Of a DNA stretch of 64,000 bases, positions 46,422-57,031 are shown piece by piece. Position 1 is the first letter of the stretch; every line of letters begins with the position of its first letter. The translations under genes were made by a program, and so were the position numbers. The notes under the pieces were generated by a model that was not told the DNA's origin, searched no databases, and saw only the letters and a list, made by a program, of their open reading frames with translations. The DNA is from Bacteroidia bacterium (GTDB lineage Bacteria; Bacteroidota; Bacteroidia; Bacteroidales; Paludibacteraceae): assembly GCA_009929375.1 (NCBI GenBank), contig SAAO01000011.1, positions 1 to 64,000 on the forward strand. Reading direction: 5' to 3'.

Positions 46422-49412
46422 ATGTCCATAAGATTAAGTAAAGCCTGCAAAGATTTAAATGTCGGATTATCAACCGCCATTGAGTTTCTGGCAAAAAAAG
46501 GTCATAAATTATCCGCCGATCCAAACCTGAAATTGTCGGATGATCTTCATCTTTTACTTGCTAAAGAATTTAACAAAGATATGGCTCTGAAAATGGAATC
46601 AGAGCGATTGAGCCAGGAACGTCATCTGAAAGAAAAAGCAGGTACTGTAGCTTTGGAAGGTTATATTCAGGCTAAACCGGTTGAGAAACCCGTTGAAACC
46701 ATCAAAACAACGATACCGAAAGACCAAATGCCACATATCAAGGCTGTGGGTCAAATCGATCTCGATGCTATCAATAAACCTGCTGAGCACAAAAAAGAAC
46801 CTATAAAAGAAACTCCTGTTCAGGAAACAAAAGCAGAAACTGCTCCCACACCTGCTCCTGCTCCAGAAAAAGCTGAGCCTAAAGTTATTGTGGAAGAAAA
46901 ACCGGTTACTGTAAAAGAGGAAGTTAAACCTGTTCCGGTAAGTCCTGAAATTAGTGAACCTGTAGTTTCCGAAGTAAAACCGGAAAAACCTGTTGAAACT
47001 AAAAAACCTGTTGAAAAAGCGAAACCTGAGGTTACTGAAATTCCAAAACCGGAAAAATCAGAACCAAAAGCCGAAGTAAAACAACCCGAAAAGCCTGTCG
47101 TAAAAGTACAAGCTGAAGTCGAAGAAGTTGCAGCCAGTGAAGAGGACGAAATTTTCACTCTGAGCCGTCCTGTAATGGAAAAAGGTCCCGTGGTTGTTGG
47201 TACTATCGATCTGAATTTGCTGAATCAGAGCACGCGTCCAAAGCCTAAAACAAAAGAGCAGAAGAAAAAAGAGCGCGAAGAAAAAAGCAAAGTACAAGGC
47301 GACAACAAAAAGGTCGTTACAGCAGCTGATGCAGCAGCGAACAAAAAGAAAAAGAGAGAAAGATTCACCAATCAAAAGGTGGACATAAATAAAGTACAGC
47401 AACAATCAGGAGGAAGTACATTAGCACAACCTAAAAAAGCTGTACCCGGACAGGCTAATGCCAAAACGCCGAAAGATAAAAATCGTAAACCACTGAAAAC
47501 AGTTGTAAACGAGGAAGAAGTACAGAAACAAATTAAAGAAACACTTGCCCGTTTGGCCGGTGGTAATAAAAAGGGTAAAGGCGCAAAATATCGTCGCGAC
47601 AAACGCGAGAATGTGAATGCCCGTCAGCAGGAACTTGCTCAGCGTGAACACGATGAGGAAAGCATCCTGAAACTTACCGAATTCGTTACTGTAAGCGAAC
47701 TTGCAGTAATGATGGATGTAAGTGTGAATCAGGTTATCGCTACCTGTATGAGCATTGGCATGATGGTTTCTATTAACCAACGTCTTGATGCCGAAACAAT
47801 TAATATCGTAGCTGAAGAATTCGGATTTACAACTCAGTTTGTAAGTGCCGATGTGGTAGAAGCTATCGGACAGGATGAACCTGACAGCGAGGAAGATTTA
47901 CTGCCACGCGCTCCGATTGTGACTGTAATGGGTCACGTTGACCATGGTAAAACTTCGTTGCTCGACTATATCCGTAAAACCAACGTAATTGCCGGAGAAG
48001 CCGGAGGTATTACACAGCATATCGGTGCATACAATGTAAAACTTGAAAATGGTCAGCGTATCACATTCCTCGACACTCCTGGTCACGAAGCATTTACTGC
48101 CATGCGTGCACGTGGAGCCAAGGTTACGGATATCGCGATTATTATTGTAGCTGCCGACGACAATGTGATGCCACAAACCATCGAAGCTATAAATCACGCT
48201 TCTGCAGCTAATGTACCTATGATTTTTGCCATCAACAAGGTGGATAAACCGGGAGCAAATCCTGAAAAAATCAAGGAAACGCTTGCTAATATGAATTACC
48301 TGGTGGAAGACTGGGGTGGAAAATATCAGTCGCAGGATATTTCAGCTAAACAGGGTATGGGAATTGCTGAACTGCTCGAAAAAGTTTTGCTTGAAGCAGA
48401 ATTGCTCGAACTGAAAGCCAATCCGAATAAACGTGCTGTAGGTTCTGTTATTGAATCTTCGCTTGACAAAGGTCGTGGTTTTATCTCTACTGTCCTGATC
48501 GAAAGCGGAACTCTTCGTCAGGGTGATGTGGTTCTGGCCGGAACACATCATGGTAAAGTAAAAGCCATGTTTAACGAACGTAATCAGCGTATCAAGGAAG
48601 CACGTCCTGCTGAGCCGGTTTTGATTCTTGGATTGAACGGTGCTCCTCAGGCTGGTGACAATTTCAATGTGATGGCTACCGAACAGGAAGCACGCGACAT
48701 TGCCAACAAACGTGAACAATTGCAACGCGAACAAAGTCTTCGTACCAAGAAACACTTTACGCTCGATGAACTTGGTCGTCGTATTGCCCTTGGTGACTTT
48801 AAAGAACTCAATATCATTGTCAAAGGTGACGTGGATGGTTCAGTGGAAGCGCTTGCCGACTCACTGCTGAAACTGTCAACTGAGAATATTCAGATCAACG
48901 TAATTCACAAAGCTGTGGGAGCAATTTCCGATTCGGACATTCTTTTGGCAGCTGCGTCGAACGCTATTATCTGTGGTTTCCAGGTTCGTCCAACTTCGTC
49001 AGCCCGCAAAATGGCCGAAAAAGAAGAAATCGATGTTCGTTTGTACTCAATTATTTACGACGCTATCGAAGAAATCAAATCGGCTATGGAAGGTATGCTT
49101 TCGCCCGAAATCAAAGAAGAAATCACAGCTACTGTGGAAGTACTCGAAGTATTCAAAATCACGAAAGTGGGTACAGTGGCCGGTTGTTTGGTGCGCGAAG
49201 GAAAAATCAAACGAAGCAACAAGATTCGTATCATTCGCGATGGCATCGTAGTTTACTCAGGCGAACTCGACTCGCTCAAACGATTCAAGGATGATGTAAA
49301 AGAAGTGGGTACAAACTACGAGTGTGGTTTGAACATCAAGAATTACAACGACCTGCGCATCGGCGATATGATTGAAAGTTACGAAGAAACTGAAGTTAAG
49401 AAAACCCTGTAA
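46422..49412 (+). CDS. infB: Translation initiation factor IF-2
   Basis: 996 residues. It brings initiator tRNA to the 30S subunit and hydrolyses GTP. An N-terminal IF2-N-like domain (1-60, [23 protein letters not shown] minus a few) is followed by a long Pro/Glu/Lys/Val-rich low-complexity region (about 100-320). A second IF2-N domain lies near residue 425. The GTPase domain begins with GHVDHGKTS at 504-512, followed by DTPGHEAF and NKVDKPGAN. Domains II-IV complete the protein. The long charged N-terminal extension is common in this phylum. Last gene of the operon. Confidence 0.96.
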   Translation: MSIRLSKACKDLNVGLSTAIEFLAKKGHKLSADPNLKLSDDLHLLLAKEFNKDMALKMESERLSQERHLKEKAGTVALEGYIQAKPVEKPVETIKTTIPKDQMPHIKAVGQIDLDAINKPAEHKKEPIKETPVQETKAETAPTPAPAPEKAEPKVIVEEKPVTVKEEVKPVPVSPEISEPVVSEVKPEKPVETKKPVEKAKPEVTEIPKPEKSEPKAEVKQPEKPVVKVQAEVEEVAASEEDEIFTLSRPVMEKGPVVVGTIDLNLLNQSTRPKPKTKEQKKKEREEKSKVQGDNKKVVTAADAAANKKKKRERFTNQKVDINKVQQQSGGSTLAQPKKAVPGQANAKTPKDKNRKPLKTVVNEEEVQKQIKETLARLAGGNKKGKGAKYRRDKRENVNARQQELAQREHDEESILKLTEFVTVSELAVMMDVSVNQVIATCMSIGMMVSINQRLDAETINIVAEEFGFTTQFVSADVVEAIGQDEPDSEEDLLPRAPIVTVMGHVDHGKTSLLDYIRKTNVIAGEAGGITQHIGAYNVKLENGQRITFLDTPGHEAFTAMRARGAKVTDIAIIIVAADDNVMPQTIEAINHASAANVPMIFAINKVDKPGANPEKIKETLANMNYLVEDWGGKYQSQDISAKQGMGIAELLEKVLLEAELLELKANPNKRAVGSVIESSLDKGRGFISTVLIESGTLRQGDVVLAGTHHGKVKAMFNERNQRIKEARPAEPVLILGLNGAPQAGDNFNVMATEQEARDIANKREQLQREQSLRTKKHFTLDELGRRIALGDFKELNIIVKGDVDGSVEALADSLLKLSTENIQINVIHKAVGAISDSDILLAAASNAIICGFQVRPTSSARKMAEKEEIDVRLYSIIYDAIEEIKSAMEGMLSPEIKEEITATVEVLEVFKITKVGTVAGCLVREGKIKRSNKIRIIRDGIVVYSGELDSLKRFKDDVKEVGTNYECGLNIKNYNDLRIGDMIESYEETEVKKTL

Positions 49413-49433
49413 TATCGGGTAGTTACCATAAAA

Positions 49434-49474
49434 AATCAGGCTGCAAAAGAAACTCTTTTGCAGCCTGATTTTTT
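49434..49474. terminator. Bidirectional terminator after infB
   Basis: AATCAGGCTGCAAAAGA (49434-49450) pairs perfectly with TCTTTTGCAGCCTGATT (49454-49470), followed by T's. It also serves the convergent type B cargo gene. Confidence 0.93.
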
Positions 49475-49489
49475 ATATATACTAAATTA

Positions 49490-50749
49490 CTAATTCGATT
49501 GTCTACTCCTCAGCAAATTTACCACGCCTTTCTTTTTATATTCTTTGCCATCAGTACCCACAGCCTCAATCAAATACACATAACCTCCCGTAGCAGCTTC
49601 GCGTCCGTTAATGCGACCGTCCCAACCTTTCTGAGGATCGTCCCAGCTAAATACTCTCCTGCCCCAGCGATTGAAAATCCAGCCTTTGAAACTGGCCAGC
49701 GAACGATAAGCCACACGAAATTCATCGTTTATATTATCACCATTCGGGGTAAATACTGAAGGAACCTGAAGTTCAGAATCCGACATCTTAACTTCAACTG
49801 AGTCCATATACAAACATTTTGCATTACTTGCGGTCAAACGAACCTTATAATTGCCCGATTCGCTGAAAGTATAGCGTTGATCCTGATCGTTGCGTACAAA
49901 AAGCAACTGATTGTCTTTGAAAATTTCCCAGCGATAAAACTGAGCTACAGGAATATTGGCATTGCTCTTGAAAAAAACTTCGAGTGGCGCAGAACCCTCA
50001 AGCGTTGTGGCTACCGAAGGTCGCTGATCTTCATTGAGTTCATTTCGCGTTGTAGCAGTACTTGTAATATGCGCTTCCACGGCCTGAGCTGTATAAAAAT
50101 CACTTTCCAAGCGCACCGGAGTACGGCCTAGACCATCTGCAAACTGATCACCTTCAATAACGAAACGGGTATCACAAAGCGGAGGTTCATTTATATAAAT
50201 TTCATTATCAGGCAGTTTTATCGTTTTTTCAATTTCCTTGTCGCTCCATTCTGTGCCCCACTCTTTTGACTGATATTTTAGTTTAAACTCTCTGTCGATC
50301 TTATATGAAACGCCTTCCGGTGTTTTATATCTCATTTCAGGAATGGTACCTAAAGGAATTAAAGTCAGTCCTTCACATTCATTATCCTGAACTGCAGCGG
50401 GCACCAGCGAATTCAAAACCGGCAAATAATTTACATAATCGAGCACCCAAATGGTAGCCGTTTTCACACCATCAACTTCGAGAATATAGCCTGTGGCATC
50501 TTCCACATTAAAATTCTCATCCTGATTGCTAACAGGATTCAGCTGATCAGTAAATTTATACCAGTTAACCGAGTTATAAGTACCATTATACTTCAACGAA
50601 GCATTATTATCTATACCATTATAAATAATCAGATAATCGATTCCGGTATATTTTTTATGGAAAGTCAAAGCCTGACCACCTACAGTGATCTGAGCCATTA
50701 ACTCTATGGTAATAAAAAGAATAGCTGCAATAAGTGCAATGCGTTTCAT
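49490..50749 (-). CDS. Secreted PKD-like protein with type B (CHU_C) sorting domain
   Basis: 419 residues. Signal peptide MKRIALIAAILFITIELMAQ. A PKD-like module occupies about 240-325 (PLEVFFKSNANIPVAQFYRWE, YTFSESGNYKVRLTASNAKC). The C-terminal CHU_C domain (about 330-412) begins VPSVFTPNGDNINDEF and contains IFNRWGRRVF and GWDGRINGREAATGGYVYLI, the hallmarks of the gliding-motility-type sorting signal. The N-terminal half is not recognised. Such proteins are exported by the type IX system to the surface or medium. A TACATTTG -7 box is at 50866-50873 (minus). Confidence 0.87.
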   Translation of the reverse strand: MKRIALIAAILFITIELMAQITVGGQALTFHKKYTGIDYLIIYNGIDNNASLKYNGTYNSVNWYKFTDQLNPVSNQDENFNVEDATGYILEVDGVKTATIWVLDYVNYLPVLNSLVPAAVQDNECEGLTLIPLGTIPEMRYKTPEGVSYKIDREFKLKYQSKEWGTEWSDKEIEKTIKLPDNEIYINEPPLCDTRFVIEGDQFADGLGRTPVRLESDFYTAQAVEAHITSTATTRNELNEDQRPSVATTLEGSAPLEVFFKSNANIPVAQFYRWEIFKDNQLLFVRNDQDQRYTFSESGNYKVRLTASNAKCLYMDSVEVKMSDSELQVPSVFTPNGDNINDEFRVAYRSLASFKGWIFNRWGRRVFSWDDPQKGWDGRINGREAATGGYVYLIEAVGTDGKEYKKKGVVNLLRSRQSN

Positions 50750-51046
50750 GAAAATGAGAATTAGCGTAAGTAAATATACATGGTTTCAGGAACATATTTT
50801 GTGAACCGATAATATGTCTTAATCTAATATAATCAGCACATTAAACCGGAAATCATTCTTAACTGCAAATGTACATCTTTCTTATCAAAAATGAAAATTT
50901 GCTGATTATAATGTTAAATTCAATTGTTCAGCATATTTTTTGTACATTTGCATGTAGTAAATGGTTAAACAATTACGTTCAAAAAAAATTATTCTAAATG
51001 CACAAGTTATCAACGTGCAAGTCAATTAATTATTGTTTCGCTCATT

Positions 51047-52918
51047 ATGAATAAATTAGTCAGATTTCTTTTGCTTGCCGGCTTTATCCTTCTGAATATT
51101 TCGGTATTAGCGCAACAGAGCAGCTATCCTACCAAACAAATAAACGGCAAAGAATTTTATATTTACACGGTTCAACAAGGTGAAGGTTTGTTTTCGATAA
51201 GCCGTCGGTTTGAAGTAACTCAGGCCGAAATAAACACTCTGAATCCTGAAATTCAGAATGGTTTGAAAGCCGGGCAAAAAATTCTGATTCCTGTCGTGAA
51301 GAAAGTTGTTCCTGAGCAAAACAGTACAACTCAGACAAAGGCAGAAGAAAAGACACAAACAAAGCCAGAAAACACTAACAATCAAGAATTTATTACACAT
51401 ACTGTAAAAAAACGCCAGACACTTTTTGCTATAAGCAGAATTTATGGTGTAAGTCAGGACGAACTCAGAGAGTTGAATCCTGAAATTCAAAATGGCCTGA
51501 AAGCCGACATGATTCTGAAGATTCCGGTAAAAAACAAAGAGTCCAAAAAGAATGATGAAAAAGCAGAGAAAAACGACAAGAAAACAGAAAAAGTTGAGAA
51601 AAAAAGCAATAAAAACAACCTTACTGATAGTGTGACATTTATAAGTCATAAAGTAAAAAGTAAGGAAACGCTGTATTCCATAAGTCGTCAGTACGGTGTC
51701 AGTGTGGACGAAATTAAAAAGCACAATCCCATTACTCAGACTTACCTGCGTGAGGGATCAAATCTGAAAATTCCAATTAAGAAGGAAAAGACGGAATCTG
51801 AAACAATCGTAAATGTACCTTCCAGCAACCCGGGTTCAGTATCTGTGAATAAAACGCTCATTTCAGAATCTGTAAAAACGAACAAAGAGCCTATCAGAAT
51901 TGCGTTTCTACTACCATTTATGAGTCAGTCAGGAAAAGTGGATGGCAGTACCGAACGCTTTGTCGATTTTTATGCAGGTGCGCTTATAGCCATTCAGCAG
52001 GCAAAAAACAATGGTGTGAATCTGGAAATTCTGACTCTCGATGTTGAAAAATCGGATGAAAAAATCATCGAAGTGCTTCAGAACAACGAACAGTTGAAAA
52101 AAATGGATATGATCATTGGTCCTGCCTACAGCAATCAGGTGCCTTTTGTTACTGAATATGCACGCGAAAACCGTATTCACACTCTTATTCCTTTTTCGTC
52201 AAAAGTCAGCGATGTAAACGAAAATCCCTATGTATTGCAATTTAACCCGGGCATCGATGTTGAAGTAAAGTTTGTAGCTGATCACATTGCAGCAAACTAC
52301 AAATCGGACAATATAATTTTTGCCGACATTGACGGGGTAAATTTTCTCGACGATGGAAATGAGTTTGCTGTGGCTTTGCGTCAGGAACTTGATATGAAGC
52401 GAATTAAATACAACAGGGTTAGTTTCAAAACTGACAGCCCACTCCCTCTCAACGATTTAATTCAGAAAAACAAAAAAAATATCATTTTCTTTAATACCGA
52501 TAAATATTCAAATGCCGGCATGTATTTCCCTTTAATCAGCGCATTTACCGAAAAGGGTGAAATCATGATTTACCAACAATACAGCTGGGCAGGTCAGAAA
52601 ATCGATGGATTAGGAACATTCTCGGTATCGGCATTTAAAAGCGGAAATAAAAACGGTAAATACAGTAGCTATAAAAAAACATTTACCGAAAATTTCAACT
52701 GGTTACCAAAGTCAGAAAACCCTGATTTCGATTTGTTAGGATATGATCTTACGTCATATTTCATTGCCATGATTTATTACAATGGAAATTCATTTGCAAC
52801 CGACGATAATCTGGAACTTCCTGCTTATCAGGGCATTCAGTCTGAATTAAAATTTGCCCGCAAGAACGAAAACTCAGGGTTTGTCAATCGTAAATTATAT
52901 CTTATCGAAAAGAAATAA
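51047..52918 (+). CDS. Triple-LysM protein fused to a type 1 periplasmic-binding-protein domain
   Basis: 623 residues. Signal peptide (1-22). Three LysM domains at about 38-83, 115-161 and 198-244, each with the (T/S)LxxISRxxxVxxxEL pattern, separated by Lys/Glu-rich linkers. Residues about 283-610 are a bilobed type 1 periplasmic binding fold (IRIAFLLPFMSQSG, DMIIGPAYSNQVPFVTEYA, IIFADIDGVN). The LysM part should hold the protein on peptidoglycan while the second part binds a small ligand or acts structurally. The -7 box TACATTTG is at 50943-50950. The PorT-like gene follows 10 nt later. Confidence 0.87.
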   Translation: MNKLVRFLLLAGFILLNISVLAQQSSYPTKQINGKEFYIYTVQQGEGLFSISRRFEVTQAEINTLNPEIQNGLKAGQKILIPVVKKVVPEQNSTTQTKAEEKTQTKPENTNNQEFITHTVKKRQTLFAISRIYGVSQDELRELNPEIQNGLKADMILKIPVKNKESKKNDEKAEKNDKKTEKVEKKSNKNNLTDSVTFISHKVKSKETLYSISRQYGVSVDEIKKHNPITQTYLREGSNLKIPIKKEKTESETIVNVPSSNPGSVSVNKTLISESVKTNKEPIRIAFLLPFMSQSGKVDGSTERFVDFYAGALIAIQQAKNNGVNLEILTLDVEKSDEKIIEVLQNNEQLKKMDMIIGPAYSNQVPFVTEYARENRIHTLIPFSSKVSDVNENPYVLQFNPGIDVEVKFVADHIAANYKSDNIIFADIDGVNFLDDGNEFAVALRQELDMKRIKYNRVSFKTDSPLPLNDLIQKNKKNIIFFNTDKYSNAGMYFPLISAFTEKGEIMIYQQYSWAGQKIDGLGTFSVSAFKSGNKNGKYSSYKKTFTENFNWLPKSENPDFDLLGYDLTSYFIAMIYYNGNSFATDDNLELPAYQGIQSELKFARKNENSGFVNRKLYLIEKK

Positions 52919-52928
52919 GCCGTCAAAT

Positions 52929-53570
52929 ATGTACGCAAAATATCTAAAATCGCTTTTTGTTATCATTTTCTTACTTTCAGCAATTTATTCAAACGGACAA
53001 AAGCGTCTTGATTTTCCTGAAACATATGTAGGAATTCAGGGAGGTGCCACAGGTTCAATGCTAAATTTCAGCCCGTCGGTTGACCTGACTTACCTGCTTG
53101 GTTACAGTGGCGGACTATCCTATCGTTACATAGGCCACAAAGTTGCAGGATTGCAGGCCGAGCTTAATTACTCGCAACGTGGCTGGGCCGAAAGCGATGG
53201 ACTTTATGCCCGACAACTGAATTATCTGGAATTACCTTTCATGACACATTTTTATTTCGGAAGGAATTTCAGATTTCATTTAAATATCGGACCTCAGTTT
53301 TCCTATCTTTTATCGGAAAATGTACTGATAGACAACACTGTAAACTCTGAAGCTGAGCAACACACAAAACCCGTTTACAATAAATTTGATTACGGATTCT
53401 GTGGAGGACCGGGATTTTCGTTCCGATTCAACAAACAGGTTATAATGCTCGATATTCGTGCTTCGTATAGCGTGAGCGATGTTTTTTCGAATGCCAAACG
53501 CGATTATTTTGATTTTTCGAATAACATGAATGTAAAGCTAAATCTCGGTTGGCAATTTAAATTAAAATAG
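52929..53570 (+). CDS. PorT-like outer-membrane beta-barrel protein
   Basis: 213 residues from the ATG at 52929; an upstream Met inside the LysM gene is rejected because this start gives the signal peptide (MYAKYLKSLFVIIFLLSAIYSNGQ). The body is alternating beta strands ending in Phe/aromatic residues (YVGIQGGATGSMLNF, LSYRYIGHKVAGLQAELNYSQRGW, GFSFRFNKQVIML), as in outer-membrane-beta-barrel / PorT-family proteins. It is co-transcribed with the LysM-binding protein gene, suggesting a peptidoglycan-outer membrane link. Whether it is the T9SS component PorT itself is uncertain. Confidence 0.78.
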   Translation: MYAKYLKSLFVIIFLLSAIYSNGQKRLDFPETYVGIQGGATGSMLNFSPSVDLTYLLGYSGGLSYRYIGHKVAGLQAELNYSQRGWAESDGLYARQLNYLELPFMTHFYFGRNFRFHLNIGPQFSYLLSENVLIDNTVNSEAEQHTKPVYNKFDYGFCGGPGFSFRFNKQVIMLDIRASYSVSDVFSNAKRDYFDFSNNMNVKLNLGWQFKLK

Positions 53571-53803
53571 CCCTCTTTCAAATCATTAAACAGGAAATGC
53601 GCGGAATATTTCGCGCATTTATTGTTTCCATTCATCAATAATTATCAATAAAATTCTCATTTTTGGCCTATTTTATTGCGCAAAAATATTATTTATTCTT
53701 AATTCCTTTTTTAATTCAAATAAAAGCACTAATTTTGGTTGACCAATTTTAAAAAACGGATTATTATTCACAATAACAACAAAATAACATAAAACATACA
53801 GCA

Positions 53804-54646
53804 ATGAAAACAAACTACGAAGTGCGTTATGCATCGCATCCACAGGATGCTAAACAGTACGATACTGCGCGACTCAGAAAAGAATATCTGGTTGAAAAAG
53901 TATTTTCAGCCGATGAAGTAAACATGGTTTATACACTCTACGACAGACTGGTAGTAGGTGGAGCAATGCCTGTAAAGGAAACTTTGACTCTCGAAGCCAT
54001 CGATCCGCTGAAATCTGAATTTTTCCTTTCGCGTCGTGAACTTGGTATTTACAATGTGGGAGCAGCCGGAAAAGTTATCGTGGATGGTGTGGTTTTCGAA
54101 CTTAATTTCAAAGAAGCACTTTATTTGGGTGCCGGAGACAGAAAAGTGACTTTCGAAAGTATTGATGCATCAAAACCAGCAAAATTCTATTTTAACTCAG
54201 CTCCTGCGCACAAAACTTTCCCCGACCGTAAAGTAACAAAAGCCGATGCAGTTGTTATGGAACTGGGATCACTCGAAACATCAAACCATCGTAATATCAA
54301 CAAAATGCTGGTTTGTCAGGTACTCGAAACCTGTCAGCTGCAAATGGGAATGACCGAACTTGCTGTGGGTAGCGTTTGGAACACTATGCCTGCACACACA
54401 CACAGCCGTCGTATGGAAGCATATTTCTATTTTGAAGTGCCCGAAGATCAGGCTGTTTGCCACTTCATGGGCGAACCAACAGAAACACGTCATATCTGGA
54501 TGAAAGGCGATCAGGCTGTTATCTCGCCCGAATGGTCGATTCACTCAGCAGCTGCCACAAGCAACTATACATTTATCTGGGGAATGGCCGGCGAAAACCT
54601 GGACTACAGCGATCAGGAATTTTCGAAAATTGTAGATTTGAAATAA
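53804..54646 (+). CDS. kduI: 5-dehydro-4-deoxy-D-glucuronate isomerase
   Basis: 280 residues. It converts 4-deoxy-L-threo-5-hexosulose uronate (from pectin or other uronate lyase products) to 3-deoxy-D-glycero-2,5-hexodiulosonate. Cupin metal ligands are in NTMPAHTHSRRMEAYFYF (two His and Glu), with a further His in the C-terminal WSIHSAAATSNYTFIWGMAGEN. Length and ends match KduI. A TAATTTTG -7 box is at 53730-53737. kduD follows by 83 nt, the next step of the pathway. Confidence 0.95.
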   Translation: MKTNYEVRYASHPQDAKQYDTARLRKEYLVEKVFSADEVNMVYTLYDRLVVGGAMPVKETLTLEAIDPLKSEFFLSRRELGIYNVGAAGKVIVDGVVFELNFKEALYLGAGDRKVTFESIDASKPAKFYFNSAPAHKTFPDRKVTKADAVVMELGSLETSNHRNINKMLVCQVLETCQLQMGMTELAVGSVWNTMPAHTHSRRMEAYFYFEVPEDQAVCHFMGEPTETRHIWMKGDQAVISPEWSIHSAAATSNYTFIWGMAGENLDYSDQEFSKIVDLK

Positions 54647-54729
54647 AAAAATCTGCTCTGAATCATTCAACAAACTATTTATTTAAATCAAGCACCGGAA
54701 AAATTATTCCGGCAAAAATTAATAAAATT

Positions 54730-55524
54730 ATGAATCAATTCGATTTAACAGGTAAAATTGCTCTGGTTACAGGAGCTTCATATGGTATCGGATATGCCAT
54801 TGCCACCGGACTTGCTGCTGCAGGTGCAAAAATTTTATTCAACGACATCAATCAGAATTTGGTTGACAAGGGAATTGCGGCTTACAAAGCTGATGGCATA
54901 GAAGCCATAGGTTATGTATGCGACGTAACCAACGAAGCTCAGGTAAACGAAATGGTAGCTACTATCGAAAAAGAAGTGGGGACCATCGACATACTTGTAA
55001 ACAATGCAGGTATTATCAAACGTATTCCGATGCACGAAATGACTGCAGCAGAATTCCGTCAGGTAATCGATATCGACCTTAACGGTCCGTTTATCGTAGC
55101 CAAAGCAGTTATTCCTTCGATGATGAAGAAACGTGCAGGAAAAATTATCAACATTTGCTCAATGATGAGCGAACTTGGACGCGAAACTGTTTCGGCTTAT
55201 GCTGCAGCCAAAGGTGGATTGAAAATGCTTACCAAAAACATTGCTTCGGAATATGGCGAGTACAACATTCAGTGTAACGGCCTTGGCCCGGGTTATATTG
55301 CAACTCCGCAAACAGCTCCACTGCGCGAAATTCAGGAAGATGGTTCACGTCATCCTTTCGATCAGTTTATCATTGCTAAAACTCCGGCTGCCCGTTGGGG
55401 AAATGCTGAAGACCTTGTAGGACCAGCAGTATTCCTGTCGTCGGCTGCTTCGGATTTTGTAAACGGTCATGTTCTTTATGTAGATGGTGGAATTCTGGCT
55501 TATATCGGAAAACAACCAAAATAA
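54730..55524 (+). CDS. kduD: 2-dehydro-3-deoxy-D-gluconate 5-dehydrogenase
   Basis: 264 residues from the ATG at 54730 (MNQFDLTGKIALVTGAS), the usual SDR N-terminus. It reduces 3-deoxy-D-glycero-2,5-hexodiulosonate to 2-keto-3-deoxygluconate. NAD(P)-binding TGASYGIGYA, NNAG, active-site Ser in ICSMMSELGRE and the YAAAKGG Tyr-Lys pair are all visible. Second gene of the uronate pair. KDG kinase and aldolase genes are not in the window. Confidence 0.93.
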   Translation: MNQFDLTGKIALVTGASYGIGYAIATGLAAAGAKILFNDINQNLVDKGIAAYKADGIEAIGYVCDVTNEAQVNEMVATIEKEVGTIDILVNNAGIIKRIPMHEMTAAEFRQVIDIDLNGPFIVAKAVIPSMMKKRAGKIINICSMMSELGRETVSAYAAAKGGLKMLTKNIASEYGEYNIQCNGLGPGYIATPQTAPLREIQEDGSRHPFDQFIIAKTPAARWGNAEDLVGPAVFLSSAASDFVNGHVLYVDGGILAYIGKQPK

Positions 55525-55638
55525 TTAAACATTTCCGGGCTTAGTAATCCGTAAAATAATTATTTTTGCAAACGGGTAAGCATATTTGTTTTCCCGTTTG
55601 TTTTTTATCTGTCAACGTAACAATTTAAATATTACGAC

Positions 55639-56766
55639 ATGAGAAAATTATTTTTAATGCTTTTAGCTATAGCTACATTTTCGTCCTGTAGTTCTTTGTC
55701 AAAAACCATTACAGTTACAAATAATGCTGATTTTCAGCGAAAAGCTGAAATCGTAGAAGTACGATTGGCTGATTTGCAGATTAATCCAGCTAAAACAACA
55801 TTTGTACTCAAGAATCAGGAGAAAGAAGTAGCCTATCAGATTGTAAAAAAGCAAAATGCAAGCGAAGCAGTTCTGATTTTTCAAACTACTCTGAATGCTG
55901 GTGAAAAAGCAGTTTTCGAAATTTCGAAAGGAAAACCGGCTGCTGTAAAACCGTTGACTTTTGCGCGTCAGGTACCTGAACGTAAAGACGATTTTGCATG
56001 GGAAAACGACCTGGCTGCTTATCGTATGTACGGACCTGCACTGGCCAAAGAAAATCCGAGCAATGGTGTGGATCTGTGGCTCAAACGTACTTCGGAACTG
56101 GTGGTTGACAAACGCTATCACGATGAACTGGTGAACGGAAAATCATATCATATCGACCACGGCGATGGACTCGATTGCTATAAAGTAGGGCACACATTGG
56201 GTGCAGGTGGTATTGCGCCATTTGCAAACGAAAAACTCTGGGTTGGTGACTTTTACAACAGCTATCGCGTGATCGAAAACGGACCACTTCGTTCGGTTTT
56301 CGAACTGAAATACAATGCTATAAATGTAAATGGAGAGACTTACAGCGAAACACTTACCATCACTTCGGATGCTGGTTCGCTACTAAACAAAGCAGTCGTA
56401 AAATTCGAAGGAGCCGATAAAGAAATGAAACTAGCCGGAGGAATTTTTATTCATGATGGAAAAGGTTCAATTAAGGATAGTGCCGACAAAGGTTTTATTG
56501 CATATGCTGAAAATGCAGTATCGGACGCCGGAGTTCCATCGGGCAGAAATTATGTGGGTGTTTTGATTCCTGAAGGTGCAACAGAATCGCAAAAGGACAA
56601 AGAACATGTGCTCATTATGGCCGACTACAAACCGGGAACTGAATTCACTTATTATTTTGGTGGTGGATGGAGCAAATGGGGATTCCCGACTGATGCCGAT
56701 TGGTTTAACGCGATGAATTCGTTCAGCAAAAAACTGAAATCACCTTTAAAAGTAGAGATAAAATAA
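55639..56766 (+). CDS. DUF4861-family lipoprotein of the uronate cluster
   Basis: 375 residues. Lipoprotein signal with ATFSSC (Cys17). The body is one DUF4861 domain: AWENDLAAYRMYGPAL, DLWLKR, YHIDHGDGLDCYKVG, LGAGGIAPF and a C-terminal YYFGGGWSKWGFPTDADWF. DUF4861 proteins often accompany polysaccharide lyases and uronate catabolism genes; activity is not known to me. The His/Asp/Tyr-rich core suggests an enzyme such as a lyase or hydrolase (inference). A TATTTTTG -7 box at 55561-55568 suggests its own promoter 115 nt after kduD. Confidence 0.8.
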   Translation: MRKLFLMLLAIATFSSCSSLSKTITVTNNADFQRKAEIVEVRLADLQINPAKTTFVLKNQEKEVAYQIVKKQNASEAVLIFQTTLNAGEKAVFEISKGKPAAVKPLTFARQVPERKDDFAWENDLAAYRMYGPALAKENPSNGVDLWLKRTSELVVDKRYHDELVNGKSYHIDHGDGLDCYKVGHTLGAGGIAPFANEKLWVGDFYNSYRVIENGPLRSVFELKYNAINVNGETYSETLTITSDAGSLLNKAVVKFEGADKEMKLAGGIFIHDGKGSIKDSADKGFIAYAENAVSDAGVPSGRNYVGVLIPEGATESQKDKEHVLIMADYKPGTEFTYYFGGGWSKWGFPTDADWFNAMNSFSKKLKSPLKVEIK

Positions 56767-56784
56767 TAAATATCAGAATGATAC

Positions 56785-56823
56785 AAAAAAAGACCGCCGA
56801 AGAAAATTCAGCGGTCTTTTTTT
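56785..56823. terminator. Bidirectional terminator after the DUF4861 gene
   Basis: AAAAAAAGACCGC (56785-56797) pairs with GCGGTCTTTTTTT (56811-56823), extended by GAA/TTC. It also serves the convergent zinc-ribbon gene, overlapping its stop. Confidence 0.92.
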
Positions 56824-57028
56824 AGTATTTTACAAGAGCATTTGGTGATCCTTTCCACGAACACCCGAGACAATAAAGTACCGTAAGGTCAAAGCCTTCG
56901 AGCGATTGATCAGGATGTAATGGTTCAACCACAAATTGCTCATTTACAGTCACAACCACTGAATCACCGGCTTCATTTTTCACCCGAAAGCGACCTACTT
57001 TACATTGAGGACAAAGTTTCTTTGGCAT
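56822..57028 (-). CDS. Small two-CxxC zinc-ribbon protein
   Basis: 68 residues. CPQC (8-11) and CLGC (53-56) form a probable zinc ribbon around a central beta segment. I recall similar short uncharacterised proteins in Bacteroidota but no known function. It starts 3 nt after the ftsE stop, so the two are one transcript. Real-gene status is supported by the paired CxxC motifs, the tight coupling and the terminator placed at its stop. Confidence 0.75.
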   Translation of the reverse strand: MPKKLCPQCKVGRFRVKNEAGDSVVVTVNEQFVVEPLHPDQSLEGFDLTVLYCLGCSWKGSPNALVKY

Positions 57029-57031
57029 TGT

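Noticed and set aside
49490-53570. A type IX secretion machinery locus
   Set aside because: Only cargo-type and PorT-like barrel proteins are seen; none of PorK-L-M-N, PorV, PorU or Sov could be identified.
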